From: Herminiimonas sp.
Lineage (GTDB): Bacteria > Pseudomonadota > Gammaproteobacteria > Burkholderiales > Burkholderiaceae_D
Direction: 5' to 3'
DNA: 55,081 nucleotides
Assembly (NCBI GenBank): GCA_014377845.1
Contig: JACMOV010000073.1
Coordinates: 1-55,081, forward strand
The notes beneath the pieces were generated by a model. The model saw only the letters and a list, made by a program, of their open reading frames with translations, searched no databases and was not told the DNA's origin. This document shows, piece by piece, positions 7,522 to 15,307 of this stretch. Made by a program: the position numbers and the translations under genes. How positions within the stretch are numbered: position 1 is the stretch's first letter; the number at the start of each line of letters is the position of its first letter.

Positions 7522-8673
7522 ATGATCAAAGACAAGGAAATCCTCAACCTGCTGCTGTCGACTGTCGAGCGCTTCGTGCGCGAACGATTGATCCCCGCCG
7601 AGCAAATCGTGGCCGAGACCGATGCGATTCCGGCCGACATCGTGGAAGAGATGCGCGACATCGGCCTGTTCGGCCTGACCATTCCGGAAGAGTACGGCGG
7701 CGCCGGCCTGACCATGGAGGAAGAAGTGATGGTGACGCTGGCGCTGACCTATACGTCGCCGGCATTCCGCTCGATCATGGGCACCAACAACGGGATTGGC
7801 TCGCAGGGCATCGTCATCGACGGTACCGACCAGCAGAAACGGGACTGGCTGCCGCGCATGGCATCGGGCGAGCTGATCGGGTCCTTCGCCCTGACCGAGC
7901 CGGGTGCGGGCTCGGATGCATCGTCGGTGTCGACCACGGCGATCCGCGACGGCGATGTATATGTCGTCAACGGCACCAAGCGCTACATCACGAATGCGCC
8001 GGAGGCCGGCGTCTTCACGCTCATGGCGCGCACCGATCCTGCGGTCAAGGGCGCTGGCGGCGTCTCTGCATTCATCGTCGATGCCCGGACGCCGGGCATC
8101 CAGATCGGCAAGACCGACAAGAAGATGGGGCAGCGCGGCGCGCATACGGCGGACGTGATTTTCGAGAACGTCCGGGTCCCGGCTGCGAACCTGATCGGCG
8201 GGCGCGAAGGTCGGGGCTTCAAGACCGCGATGAAGGTGCTCGACAAGGGCCGCATCACCATCGCCGCGGTGTGTGTCGGCGCCGGTCAGCGCATGCTCGA
8301 CGACGCGCTTCGGTATGCGCAGGAGCGCAAGCAATTCGGCCAGGCGATCGGCGAATTCCAGATGGTGCAGGCGATGCTTGCCGACTGCCGCGCCGAGTTG
8401 CTGGCCGCGCGTTGCATGGTCATCGAAACGGCCCGCAAGCGTGACCTCGGCGAAAATGTCCAGACCGATGCCTCGTGCTGCAAGCTGTTCGCCTCCGAGA
8501 TGGTCGGCCGGGTCGCCGATCGCTGCGTCCAGATTCACGGTGGCGCCGGTTACATCAGCGAATATGCGGTCGAGCGATTCTACCGTGACGTACGGCTGTT
8601 CCGGATATTCGAGGGCACCAGCCAGATCCAGCAGATCGTGATCGCCCGCGCCATGATGAAGGGCGAAAAGTAA
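7522..8673 (+). CDS. Acyl-CoA dehydrogenase (canonical homotetrameric type)
   Basis: 383 residues, the normal length. It has PEEYGGAGL (about 54-62), the FAD-contacting FALTEPGAGSDASS (about 121-134), the arginine-rich ERKQFGQ segment, VQIHGGAGYISEYAVERFYRDVR, and the catalytic Glu in FEGTSQIQQ near the end, unlike the two other ACADs in this island. It removes two hydrogens from acyl-CoA and passes electrons to ETF. It diverges from the HCDH gene, with a palindrome between them. A strong hairpin follows its stop. Confidence 0.92.
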   Translation: MIKDKEILNLLLSTVERFVRERLIPAEQIVAETDAIPADIVEEMRDIGLFGLTIPEEYGGAGLTMEEEVMVTLALTYTSPAFRSIMGTNNGIGSQGIVIDGTDQQKRDWLPRMASGELIGSFALTEPGAGSDASSVSTTAIRDGDVYVVNGTKRYITNAPEAGVFTLMARTDPAVKGAGGVSAFIVDARTPGIQIGKTDKKMGQRGAHTADVIFENVRVPAANLIGGREGRGFKTAMKVLDKGRITIAAVCVGAGQRMLDDALRYAQERKQFGQAIGEFQMVQAMLADCRAELLAARCMVIETARKRDLGENVQTDASCCKLFASEMVGRVADRCVQIHGGAGYISEYAVERFYRDVRLFRIFEGTSQIQQIVIARAMMKGEK

Positions 8674-8717
8674 GAAAACCACGCCGGAATAACCTGTTTC
8701 GGCGGCCAATGTCATTT

Positions 8718-8745
8718 GGCCGGCATCGCGTGCGCGATGCCGGCC
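8718..8745 (+). terminator. Strong hairpin after the acyl-CoA dehydrogenase gene
   Basis: A perfect 13-base inverted repeat, GGCCGGCATCGCG with its complement and only TG between, starts 45 bases after the stop at 8673. The following T content (TCGTCGTTTCC) is modest, so termination may be imperfect. Confidence 0.65.
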
Positions 8746-8900
8746 TCGTCGTTTCCTCGCCAGTCGCATCAAAGTGACTGCATGTCCGTTGGCAAGCGTG
8801 CGCGGCTTCCATTCTGCGCAGTTTTGCCGCTGGTTTCAAAGCCGCGATTGCGTCGTGACAAGGCGGCACTCGGTCGGATTTTCGAGACTACGATAGACGC

Positions 8901-8930
8901 TTCAATTCGGCCTAATAGTTTCGCTAATAT
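8901..8930 (+). promoter_or_regulatory. Putative sigma-70 promoter of the FimV-like gene
   Basis: TAATAT at 8925-8930 is a good -10 element; TTCAAT at 8901-8906 with 18-base spacing is a weak -35. The predicted transcript start, near 8937, gives a leader of about 127 bases. A TCCCAA-AA-TTGGGA palindrome (8935-8948) sits right at that start. The remainder of the 390-base gap 8674-9063 holds the terminator above, this promoter and the structured leader; I see no gene in it. Confidence 0.4.
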
Positions 8931-8954
8931 TTTTTCCCAAAATTGGGATTTAGC

Positions 8955-9051
8955 TACATCGTGGCACCTCTGAGCGTGAGGTTGCGTGCAGCCGCCGGTG
9001 CGCTCTCGGCATCAATGTGCGTCGCACAGTCGCCCCCGGTTTCACGATGTA
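8955..9051 (+). promoter_or_regulatory. Long-range stem in the FimV-like leader
   Basis: TACATCGTG at 8955-8963 and CACGATGTA at 9043-9051 are perfectly complementary and enclose 79 bases. The second arm abuts the AAGGA ribosome-binding site (9051-9055) of the ATG at 9064. Folding would place the site at the foot of a stem. No known riboswitch class is recognised. Confidence 0.35.
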
Positions 9052-9063
9052 AGGAAAATCTTC

Positions 9064-11010
9064 ATGCTTCAACCACCGCAGCGTTCCGTCGTCAGGACCG
9101 TCGTGCTGATTTCGCTGGCGTTGTACGGCACCACGAGTTTTGCTTTGGGCCTCGGTCCGCTGCGTCTGCAATCGGCGTTGGGGCAACGGCTCAACGCCAC
9201 CGTGGAGATGCTTGGGCCCGAGGCAAAATCGATGACGGAGAACTGCATTCGCACCCGACTGGCTTCCCCCGATGGCTCGGACATTCTGCAGCCGCAGACC
9301 GAAATCCGCCGACTCAAGGGCGGCCGGGTCGAAATGGCGCTGACCAGCCGGCAGGTGATCGAGGAGCCGGCCATCACCCTTGTCATCGAAGTCATCTGCA
9401 GCCCGGAATTGCGTCGCGATTACCAACTTCTTCTCGATCTCAAGGATGGATTGCCTCGCGTGCTGCAGCAGGCCAATGCCGAGCCGGCGCGGCCGGCGCC
9501 TCTGCCATCTGTCCGTCAGACTGCGGTGGCAGGAGACAGCAGCAGTCCGGCCCGCGGAAAACGGCGGTCTACGGTACGAGCGATCCCGGTTGCGGCGCGT
9601 GCCGATACTGACGAGCCGGATGTCGACGCGCTGATCAGTCGTGCCGTACCAAAGCGTGTGCCTTCTTCAACGGGTTCACGCAATGTGCTCAAGCTCTCGC
9701 AGGCAGACATAAGTCATGTGAAAAAGCCCGGACTCAAGATGTCGGAGGCGCTGTCGGCATCGGAGACCGCGCCGGCCGCAGCCGAGAGCGAGGCCATCAG
9801 TGCAGCGAAGGCGCGATTTCTTGCGATGATGCGTGATGAAGATCCGGTGGCGCTCGGCCTGCGGCAGATCCGGGGCCTGCAAAGCCAGCTCGACGCAAGG
9901 CCACCGGCTTCTGCGACCCCGGCGGGCGCGAGCCCGGCAATAATGGCGACGGGTACGCCCGCTGTAGCGTCTGGCGCAGTTGCAGTGGCGCCGGCATCTC
10001 AACCTGCAGCATCGCCGAACCCGGACGCTGCAGGCGATGGCAAACTCGCAGGGCAACCGGCAACCGAGGGCAAGGCGCCGCCCCGGCCCCAGCAATCCAT
10101 GTTACCGCGCACGCCGGAATTTAACAAATGGCTGATCGGCCTGGCGCTGATGCTGCTGGCCAGCGTCGCAGTCCTTCCAATTCTGCTAAAGATCGTGAGA
10201 CGCGGAAGCGACGGCAATCACAGACCCGGAGGCAGTTCCGGTAGCGTGACAAACGGTCGGGAAGCCGGTCTGCTGGAGGCCGCTCGGGCTGATGCCACCA
10301 GCAAAAAAAACAAGATCGGCATGCAAGAGAAAAAGGCCAGCGATCTGGTCCAGGACGAAGACCTTGCGTTGTTGCGCTACGTGGAACGGTTCATTGAGAA
10401 GAAGGACCAGGATCGCGCGACTAGCGGCACTGCCGCTGCCGCCGCCCAGAAAATGGCGGGACGCACCGACGCCTCCGGCCTTGCCGAAGGCAGTTCGGCT
10501 TCTGAGGCAAAACCGCCTCGACTACCCGCCGACCCTGGCAAACGACCGGGTGCGACCTTCGAATTGATATCGGACGTGATGCAGGAGGCCGAATTCTGGA
10601 AGATGCTCAATGAAACCCAGCGCGCGATCGATATCCTGGAAAATTACTGCAGCGCCGATGCCACGGTTTCCAGTTCGCCGGTTCCGTGGTTGTATCTTGC
10701 GGATCTTTATATCGCCAATGGCGATCTGGAGCGGCACGACCAGCTTCGCGAGCAGTTTCGCATCCGCTTCAACGGGCGCATCGCGGCGCATGCTGATACT
10801 GGCGATGTCACCGCGCGCAGCCTGGAAGACTATCCACACCTGATCCACCAGATCAGCGAGCTTTGGGGCAACCGAACCGTGGTGCCGTTCCTTCAGGACC
10901 TTCTCATCAACAAACGCGATGATCCACGCGAAGGTTTCGACCTGGCGGTCTATCGCGAAATCCTGCTGCTGATCGATGTCGCCCGGGAGCGGGAGGCTAC
11001 GCTCGCCTGA
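9064..11010 (+). CDS. FimV-family inner-membrane protein, no LysM seen
   Basis: 648 residues from the ATG at 9064 (AAGGA 8 bases upstream). A Sec signal peptide (about 1-27) is followed by a FimV N-terminal domain (GLGPLRLQSALGQRLNATVEM, about 30-130) with two Cys, in TENCIRT and EVICSPELR, that could pair in the periplasm. A Pro/Ala-rich linker (about 285-340) leads to one membrane helix (about 356-378), a charged cytoplasmic linker, and a C-terminal helical TPR-like domain (about 520-645, FELISDVMQEAEFWKMLNETQRAI). FimV organises polar type IV pili and twitching, but the usual peptidoglycan-binding LysM domain is not visible. It stands alone, not beside asd or truA. Confidence 0.75.
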   Translation: MLQPPQRSVVRTVVLISLALYGTTSFALGLGPLRLQSALGQRLNATVEMLGPEAKSMTENCIRTRLASPDGSDILQPQTEIRRLKGGRVEMALTSRQVIEEPAITLVIEVICSPELRRDYQLLLDLKDGLPRVLQQANAEPARPAPLPSVRQTAVAGDSSSPARGKRRSTVRAIPVAARADTDEPDVDALISRAVPKRVPSSTGSRNVLKLSQADISHVKKPGLKMSEALSASETAPAAAESEAISAAKARFLAMMRDEDPVALGLRQIRGLQSQLDARPPASATPAGASPAIMATGTPAVASGAVAVAPASQPAASPNPDAAGDGKLAGQPATEGKAPPRPQQSMLPRTPEFNKWLIGLALMLLASVAVLPILLKIVRRGSDGNHRPGGSSGSVTNGREAGLLEAARADATSKKNKIGMQEKKASDLVQDEDLALLRYVERFIEKKDQDRATSGTAAAAAQKMAGRTDASGLAEGSSASEAKPPRLPADPGKRPGATFELISDVMQEAEFWKMLNETQRAIDILENYCSADATVSSSPVPWLYLADLYIANGDLERHDQLREQFRIRFNGRIAAHADTGDVTARSLEDYPHLIHQISELWGNRTVVPFLQDLLINKRDDPREGFDLAVYREILLLIDVAREREATLA

Positions 11011-11179
11011 AATCGCAATCGAGTGCATGGTTGGCGCTCTCCGTTTGGTGGAGCCGATTCCATGATTCGAATGCTACGATGCGTCCTGCGTTGCAGCCAG
11101 TCTGCAGTTGGCGGCTTTCCGCCAGCGATGAAAGCGCCTCGCAGCGTAGCCATCTTCAGTCGATCAATCAGGGGACATC

Positions 11180-11827
11180 ATGATCAAGCTTTGCGGTTTT
11201 GCACTCAGTAACTATTACAACAAGGTCAAGCTGGCCTTGATGGAAAAAGAAATTCCGTTCGAAGAGGAACTGGTCTGGGCCGACCGTTCACCGGCGCTGC
11301 TGGCAAAATCGCCGCTGGGCAAGGTGCCCTACATCGAAACCGAACACGGCGTACTGTGCGAATCGCAGGTCATCAATGACTACCTCGAAGCGGCATATCC
11401 TCAGAAGCCATTGATGCCGGCCGATCCCTTCGCGGCGGCCAAGGCGCGCGAGCTGATCGTCTTCATGGAACTGCACCTGGAACTGGTGGCGCGCGAGTTG
11501 TACGGTCAGGCGTTTTTTGGTGGCACCGTGTCCGAGGAGATCAAGACCCGGACGCAAAAAATGCTGGTCCGGAATATCAAGGCATTTGCAAACATGGCGC
11601 AGTTCGCACCCTTTATTGGCGGTGCTGAAATGACACTGGCCGACTGCGCGGCGCTGGTGCATCTGCCTCTGATATCGCTGGCCACCAAGATCGTGTATGG
11701 GGAAGACATGCTGGCGGCACTCCCGGTGCGGGCCTACACCGACATGCTGGGTCAGCGCACCACGGTCCAGAAAGTCAATGCAGACCGCAAGGCAAACCAG
11801 GCATTGGCGGCTGCCCGTCAAAAATAA
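11180..11827 (+). CDS. Glutathione S-transferase family protein
   Basis: 215 residues, start supported by AGGGGACATC. The thioredoxin-fold N-terminal domain (1-80) begins MIKLCGFALSNYYNKVKLAL and has SPLGKVPYIE and the glutathione-binding CESQVINDYLEAAYP. The C-terminal helical domain (about 90-205) has MTLADCAALVHLPL, the buried-Asp motif of GSTs. The N-terminal Ser/Tyr in SNYY could be catalytic. Physiological substrate unknown. It is transcribed towards the aminotransferase, with 42 bases between the stops. The 169-base upstream gap (11011-11179) shows no convincing promoter. Confidence 0.87.
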   Translation: MIKLCGFALSNYYNKVKLALMEKEIPFEEELVWADRSPALLAKSPLGKVPYIETEHGVLCESQVINDYLEAAYPQKPLMPADPFAAAKARELIVFMELHLELVARELYGQAFFGGTVSEEIKTRTQKMLVRNIKAFANMAQFAPFIGGAEMTLADCAALVHLPLISLATKIVYGEDMLAALPVRAYTDMLGQRTTVQKVNADRKANQALAAARQK

Positions 11828-11869
11828 GGGGAAAGCGGGTCCCGGACTGGACCCGCGTTCAATCCGACG

Positions 11870-13051
11870 TCAAACGGCGGCCAAGCGCGCCAGTGCGGTG
11901 CGCAAGGTCGATTCCTTTTTTGCGAAACAGAACCGTACGATCCCGGATTCCTTCGGCGTGTTGTAGAACGCCGAGACCGGGATTGCGGCCACGCCGATCT
12001 CGGTTGTCAGCCACTTCGCAAATTCAGCTTCGGGCATGTCCGAGATCGCTGAATAATCCACGCACTGAAAATACGTTCCATCCACCGGCAGCAACCGGAA
12101 ACGGGTCGCAGCCAATCCTTCGCGAAACAAGTCGCGCTTGCCCTGATAGAACGCCGACAGTCGGGTGTACGGGGCGGGGTCTTGCATGTACGCTGCCAAC
12201 GCGTGCTGCACGGGCGTGTTGACCGTAAAGACGTTAAATTGGTGCACCTTGCGAAACTCCACGGTCAGCATGGCAGGCGCCGCGACAAAGCCCACCTTCC
12301 AGCCGGTGACGTGGTAAGTCTTGCCGAAACTCGACACCACGAAGGCGCGCTCGGCCAGTTCCGGCACCCGGCAAATCGATTCGTGCCGCGCGCCGTCGAA
12401 CACCATGTGCTCATACACTTCATCGGAGAGAAGCAGGATGCGCGTGTCGCGCACGATCCCGGCCAGGATCCCCAGGTCTGCGGCACGCAGCATCGACCCG
12501 GTCGGGTTGTGCGGGGAATTGACGATCAGCATCCGGGTTTTCGGCGTCACGGCGGCGGCCACCGCGTCCCATGGCACGGCATATCCTTCGCCAGCCGCGC
12601 CCACGGTCATCTGGACGAACACAGGCACGCCACCGGCCAGTACGATCGCCGGAACGTACGCATCGTAGGCAGGCTCGATCACGATGACTTCGTCGCCGGG
12701 ATGAATGCTGCACAGGATCGCGGTCATCACTGCCTGCGTCGCGCCGGCAGTGATCGTGATCTCCGTTTCCGGGTCATAGATTCTCCCGTAGAGGGAAGCG
12801 ATCTTTGCGGCGATGGCATGCCGCAGAGCGGGTACGCCAGTCATTGGCGGATACTGGTTCAGTCCAGCCTTCATCGACGTGGTTACGGCGTCGACCAGGT
12901 GTGGATCGCAGTCGAAATCCGGAAACCCTTGTCCCAGATTGACGGCGTCATATTGCGCCGCCAGGGCGGACATGATGCTGAAGACGGTGGTGCCGACCGC
13001 GGGCAGGCGGGACGTCAGGCTGATGGCGACGGGTGCGTGGGTTGCTTGCAT
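11870..13051 (-). CDS. PLP-dependent class I/II aminotransferase (YbdL/kynurenine aminotransferase-like)
   Basis: 393 residues, fold type I. Visible motifs are NLGQGFPDFDCDP (about 38-50), AGATQAV, NSPHNPTG, the PLP-binding LSDEVYEHM and the Schiff-base Lys244 in SSFGKTYHVTGWKVGF, and the Arg of GIVRFCFAK near the C-terminus. The closest relatives are methionine aminotransferase YbdL and kynurenine aminotransferases, which accept aromatic amino acids and methionine. The gene follows the PIN gene by 41 bases on the same strand and may be co-transcribed with it. Confidence 0.9.
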   Translation of the reverse strand: MQATHAPVAISLTSRLPAVGTTVFSIMSALAAQYDAVNLGQGFPDFDCDPHLVDAVTTSMKAGLNQYPPMTGVPALRHAIAAKIASLYGRIYDPETEITITAGATQAVMTAILCSIHPGDEVIVIEPAYDAYVPAIVLAGGVPVFVQMTVGAAGEGYAVPWDAVAAAVTPKTRMLIVNSPHNPTGSMLRAADLGILAGIVRDTRILLLSDEVYEHMVFDGARHESICRVPELAERAFVVSSFGKTYHVTGWKVGFVAAPAMLTVEFRKVHQFNVFTVNTPVQHALAAYMQDPAPYTRLSAFYQGKRDLFREGLAATRFRLLPVDGTYFQCVDYSAISDMPEAEFAKWLTTEIGVAAIPVSAFYNTPKESGIVRFCFAKKESTLRTALARLAAV

Positions 13052-13092
13052 TGATTAATTCCGGATCGAGAGGGTCATCAAACGAATTTTAA

Positions 13093-13581
13093 CTAACACG
13101 CCGCAGCATTGGCCGAGACGGCCGCTTCGGCCTGCGGCGAATTCAACCAGGCCTCCGGCTTGAGGATGCTGAACATGCCGGCACGGCGGCATTTGCCCGC
13201 CAGCTTCAACAGCGCCTTGTCTTTGGTGACGAGCACCGCAGCGCGAGCATCACGCGCGATTTCCAGAAATTTCTGATCATCCGGGTCGGCGCAGCGCGGC
13301 AGCGGCGCCACCGCCGGTGGGAATGCCTCCGAATCCGGGGCGGGCGCCATGCAGGTGATCGCTGCATCGAAACGCCCGATGGCGTGTGCGCGCCGCGCCG
13401 GCGTCAGAGCGAACTGGGGATACGCCAGCACCAGCAGCCACTCCGTGCGGCAGTCCACACGAGTCACTGCTTCCACCGCGCCGGTGCGCAATGCGGTTTC
13501 CAGCGCCGACCAACGGGGATCGTCGAACACGAACAGATCGAGGCAGACGTTCGTATCGAGAACGAGTCGATTCGGTATCAT
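13093..13581 (-). CDS. PIN-domain protein (COG1569-like putative ribonuclease)
   Basis: 162 residues. PIN-fold acidic residues are in place: Asp8 in LVLDTNVCLDLF, a Glu in DCRTEWLLV, and Asp residues in CADPDDQKFLEIA and VTKDKALLKL. This family is often annotated as a toxin of toxin-antitoxin systems, but no antitoxin-sized gene is adjacent: yaaA diverges 30 bases away and an aminotransferase lies downstream. A housekeeping RNA-cleaving role is therefore as likely as a toxin role. Confidence 0.8.
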   Translation of the reverse strand: MIPNRLVLDTNVCLDLFVFDDPRWSALETALRTGAVEAVTRVDCRTEWLLVLAYPQFALTPARRAHAIGRFDAAITCMAPAPDSEAFPPAVAPLPRCADPDDQKFLEIARDARAAVLVTKDKALLKLAGKCRRAGMFSILKPEAWLNSPQAEAAVSANAAAC

Positions 13582-13611
13582 TGCAGTATTTATTTTTCGG
13601 TGAAAGATTTC

Positions 13612-14388
13612 ATGCTGATCGTATTATCGCCTGCCAAGACGCTCGACTATACGTCTCCCGTCACCACTGACGTCCAGACCAAACCGGATTTCATGAAACG
13701 CTCGGCGGAACTGATCGGCATTTTGCGCGGCATGTCGCCGACCGAGATCGGTTCGCTGATGAAGATCTCCGACCCGCTAGCCGAGCTTAATGCACAGCGG
13801 TATCACGATTGGTCGAGCCGGCACTCGGACAAGAACAGCAGGCAGGCCGTCCTGGCTTTCAATGGCGACGTCTACGATGGCCTGCAGGCGCCGGCAATGA
13901 CTGCAAGGCAGCTCGATCACCTGCAATCGCATCTGCGCATCCTGTCCGGTCTCTATGGCGTGCTGCGGCCACTCGACCTGATGCAGGCCTACCGGCTCGA
14001 GATGGGCACCCGCCTGCCGAATGCGGCAGGCCGAGATCTGTATGCATTCTGGGGGGACTCGGTCACTGCAACGCTCAACAAGGCAATCGCCGCGCATCGC
14101 GACCACACCCTGGTCAACTTGGCGTCGGAAGAATATTTCAAGGTGGTCAAGCCGTCGCTGCTGAAGGCAAAAGTGGTCACGCCGGTGTTCGAGGAATGGA
14201 AGGGCGGTCAGTACAAGATCATTTCATTTTTTGCGAAACGTGCCCGGGGCGCCATGGCGCGCTTTGCCGCCGTCAACGCGATCACGAAGCCGGCAATGCT
14301 GCAAGATTTCGAGGAGGATGGTTACCGCTTCGAGGCGGCTGTATCCGACGCGACCACCTGGCGATTCCGGCGTCGGATCGCAGACTGA
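13612..14388 (+). CDS. yaaA: Peroxide stress protein YaaA (DUF328/UPF0246)
   Basis: 258 residues from the ATG at 13612, the family's usual length and N-terminus (MLIVLSPAKTLDY). Further signatures are FNGDVYDGL, LRILSGLYGVLRPLDLMQ, YRLEMGTRL and VNLASEEYFKVV. In E. coli, YaaA is OxyR-induced, binds DNA and lowers free iron during peroxide stress. It shares a 30-base divergent promoter region with the PIN gene and ends at a bidirectional terminator. Longer in-frame starts upstream would overlap the PIN gene and look unreal. Confidence 0.93.
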   Translation: MLIVLSPAKTLDYTSPVTTDVQTKPDFMKRSAELIGILRGMSPTEIGSLMKISDPLAELNAQRYHDWSSRHSDKNSRQAVLAFNGDVYDGLQAPAMTARQLDHLQSHLRILSGLYGVLRPLDLMQAYRLEMGTRLPNAAGRDLYAFWGDSVTATLNKAIAAHRDHTLVNLASEEYFKVVKPSLLKAKVVTPVFEEWKGGQYKIISFFAKRARGAMARFAAVNAITKPAMLQDFEEDGYRFEAAVSDATTWRFRRRIAD

Positions 14389-14401
14389 CGACGCATAACA
14401 A

Positions 14402-14426
14402 AAAAGCCTCGACTCGCGAGGCTTTT
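14402..14426. terminator. Bidirectional terminator between yaaA and bamD
   Basis: AAAAGCCTCG, a 5-base loop and CGAGGCTTTT form a perfect 10-base stem bounded by A and T runs. It can therefore end transcription from yaaA on the plus strand and from bamD on the minus strand; both stops lie within 20 bases. Confidence 0.9.
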
Positions 14427-14444
14427 CAGCATGCAGGCCAGCGA

Positions 14445-15245
14445 TCAGGACCAGAATTTCCACCACGCCTTGCTGACCGTGCCGTCGCCGTTGGTAAAGC
14501 GGCTCTTCGGATAATTCTTGTTCAGCACACGGCTGGCGTCGTCACGCAACTCGGTCAGGCCAAGCGCATCGTAGCAGCGCACCATGATGAACAGGGCTTC
14601 CTCGATCGCCGGTGCGTCAGTGTAGTCCTTGACCACGCCTTGCGCCCGGTTGACCGACGCAAGATACGCACCCCGGCGATAGTAATAGCGTGCGACAAAG
14701 ACGTCATGCTGCGCCAGCGCATTGATCAGGTATTTCATGCGCGCCAGCGAATCCTTGGCGTAGATGCTGTCCGGGTAGCGCTCGACGAGCTGCTTGAAGG
14801 ATTCGAAGGCTTCCCGGGCGGCTTTCGGATCACGCTCGCTCGGGTCCTGCGGCACCAGGAAATTGAACGGGCCGACCCGGTCATTGAAATTGACGAGCCC
14901 GCGCAGGTAATACATGTAGTCGACGTTCGGATGATTCGGATGCAGCTTGATGAAGCGCTCGATCGCTGCGAGCGCCTGCGGCTGGTCGGCCTGCCGGTAG
15001 TAGGCGTAGGCGATTTCCATTTGCGCCTGCTGCGCATAGGTGCCGAACGGATAGCGTGATTCCAGCTTTTCGTAGTACTGAATCGCCTTTTCGTAGCCGC
15101 CGGCTGCAAGTTCGTCGCGTGCCTCCGCGTATAATTTGGGCGCGGACCAGTTTGCGGTTTCGTCGGACTTTTCGGGAAGCAGGCTACAGGCCGACAGAAG
15201 TACGGCGAAAGCGAGGGGTACGAGCTTGATGAATTTTTTTAGCAT
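14445..15245 (-). CDS. bamD: Outer-membrane assembly lipoprotein BamD
   Basis: 266 residues. A lipoprotein signal peptide ends in LLSAC with the lipidated Cys20. TPR repeats follow (about 38-250), including YEKAIQYYEKLESRYPFG and AIERFIKLHPNHPNVDYMYY, the BamD/YfiO hallmarks. BamD is the essential partner of BamA that helps insert beta-barrel proteins into the outer membrane. It diverges from rluD with 43 bases between starts, the same head-to-head order as in E. coli. Confidence 0.95.
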   Translation of the reverse strand: MLKKFIKLVPLAFAVLLSACSLLPEKSDETANWSAPKLYAEARDELAAGGYEKAIQYYEKLESRYPFGTYAQQAQMEIAYAYYRQADQPQALAAIERFIKLHPNHPNVDYMYYLRGLVNFNDRVGPFNFLVPQDPSERDPKAAREAFESFKQLVERYPDSIYAKDSLARMKYLINALAQHDVFVARYYYRRGAYLASVNRAQGVVKDYTDAPAIEEALFIMVRCYDALGLTELRDDASRVLNKNYPKSRFTNGDGTVSKAWWKFWS

Positions 15246-15278
15246 GAGGTTTCAGTGGGTGCACCTGAACAAGAGACG

Positions 15279-15307
15279 ATTATAGCTGATGGGACTACCA
15301 CTGATGA
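15279..15307 (-). promoter_or_regulatory. Putative bamD promoter inside the rluD start region
   Basis: On the minus strand a perfect TATAAT (15279-15284) follows TCATCA (15302-15307, a weak -35) at 17-base spacing. Transcription would start near 15272, giving a leader of about 26 bases. The -35 overlaps the first codons of rluD. Confidence 0.45.

Noticed and set aside
13093-13581. Toxin-antitoxin module
   Set aside because: Only the PIN half is present; neighbours are yaaA and an aminotransferase.
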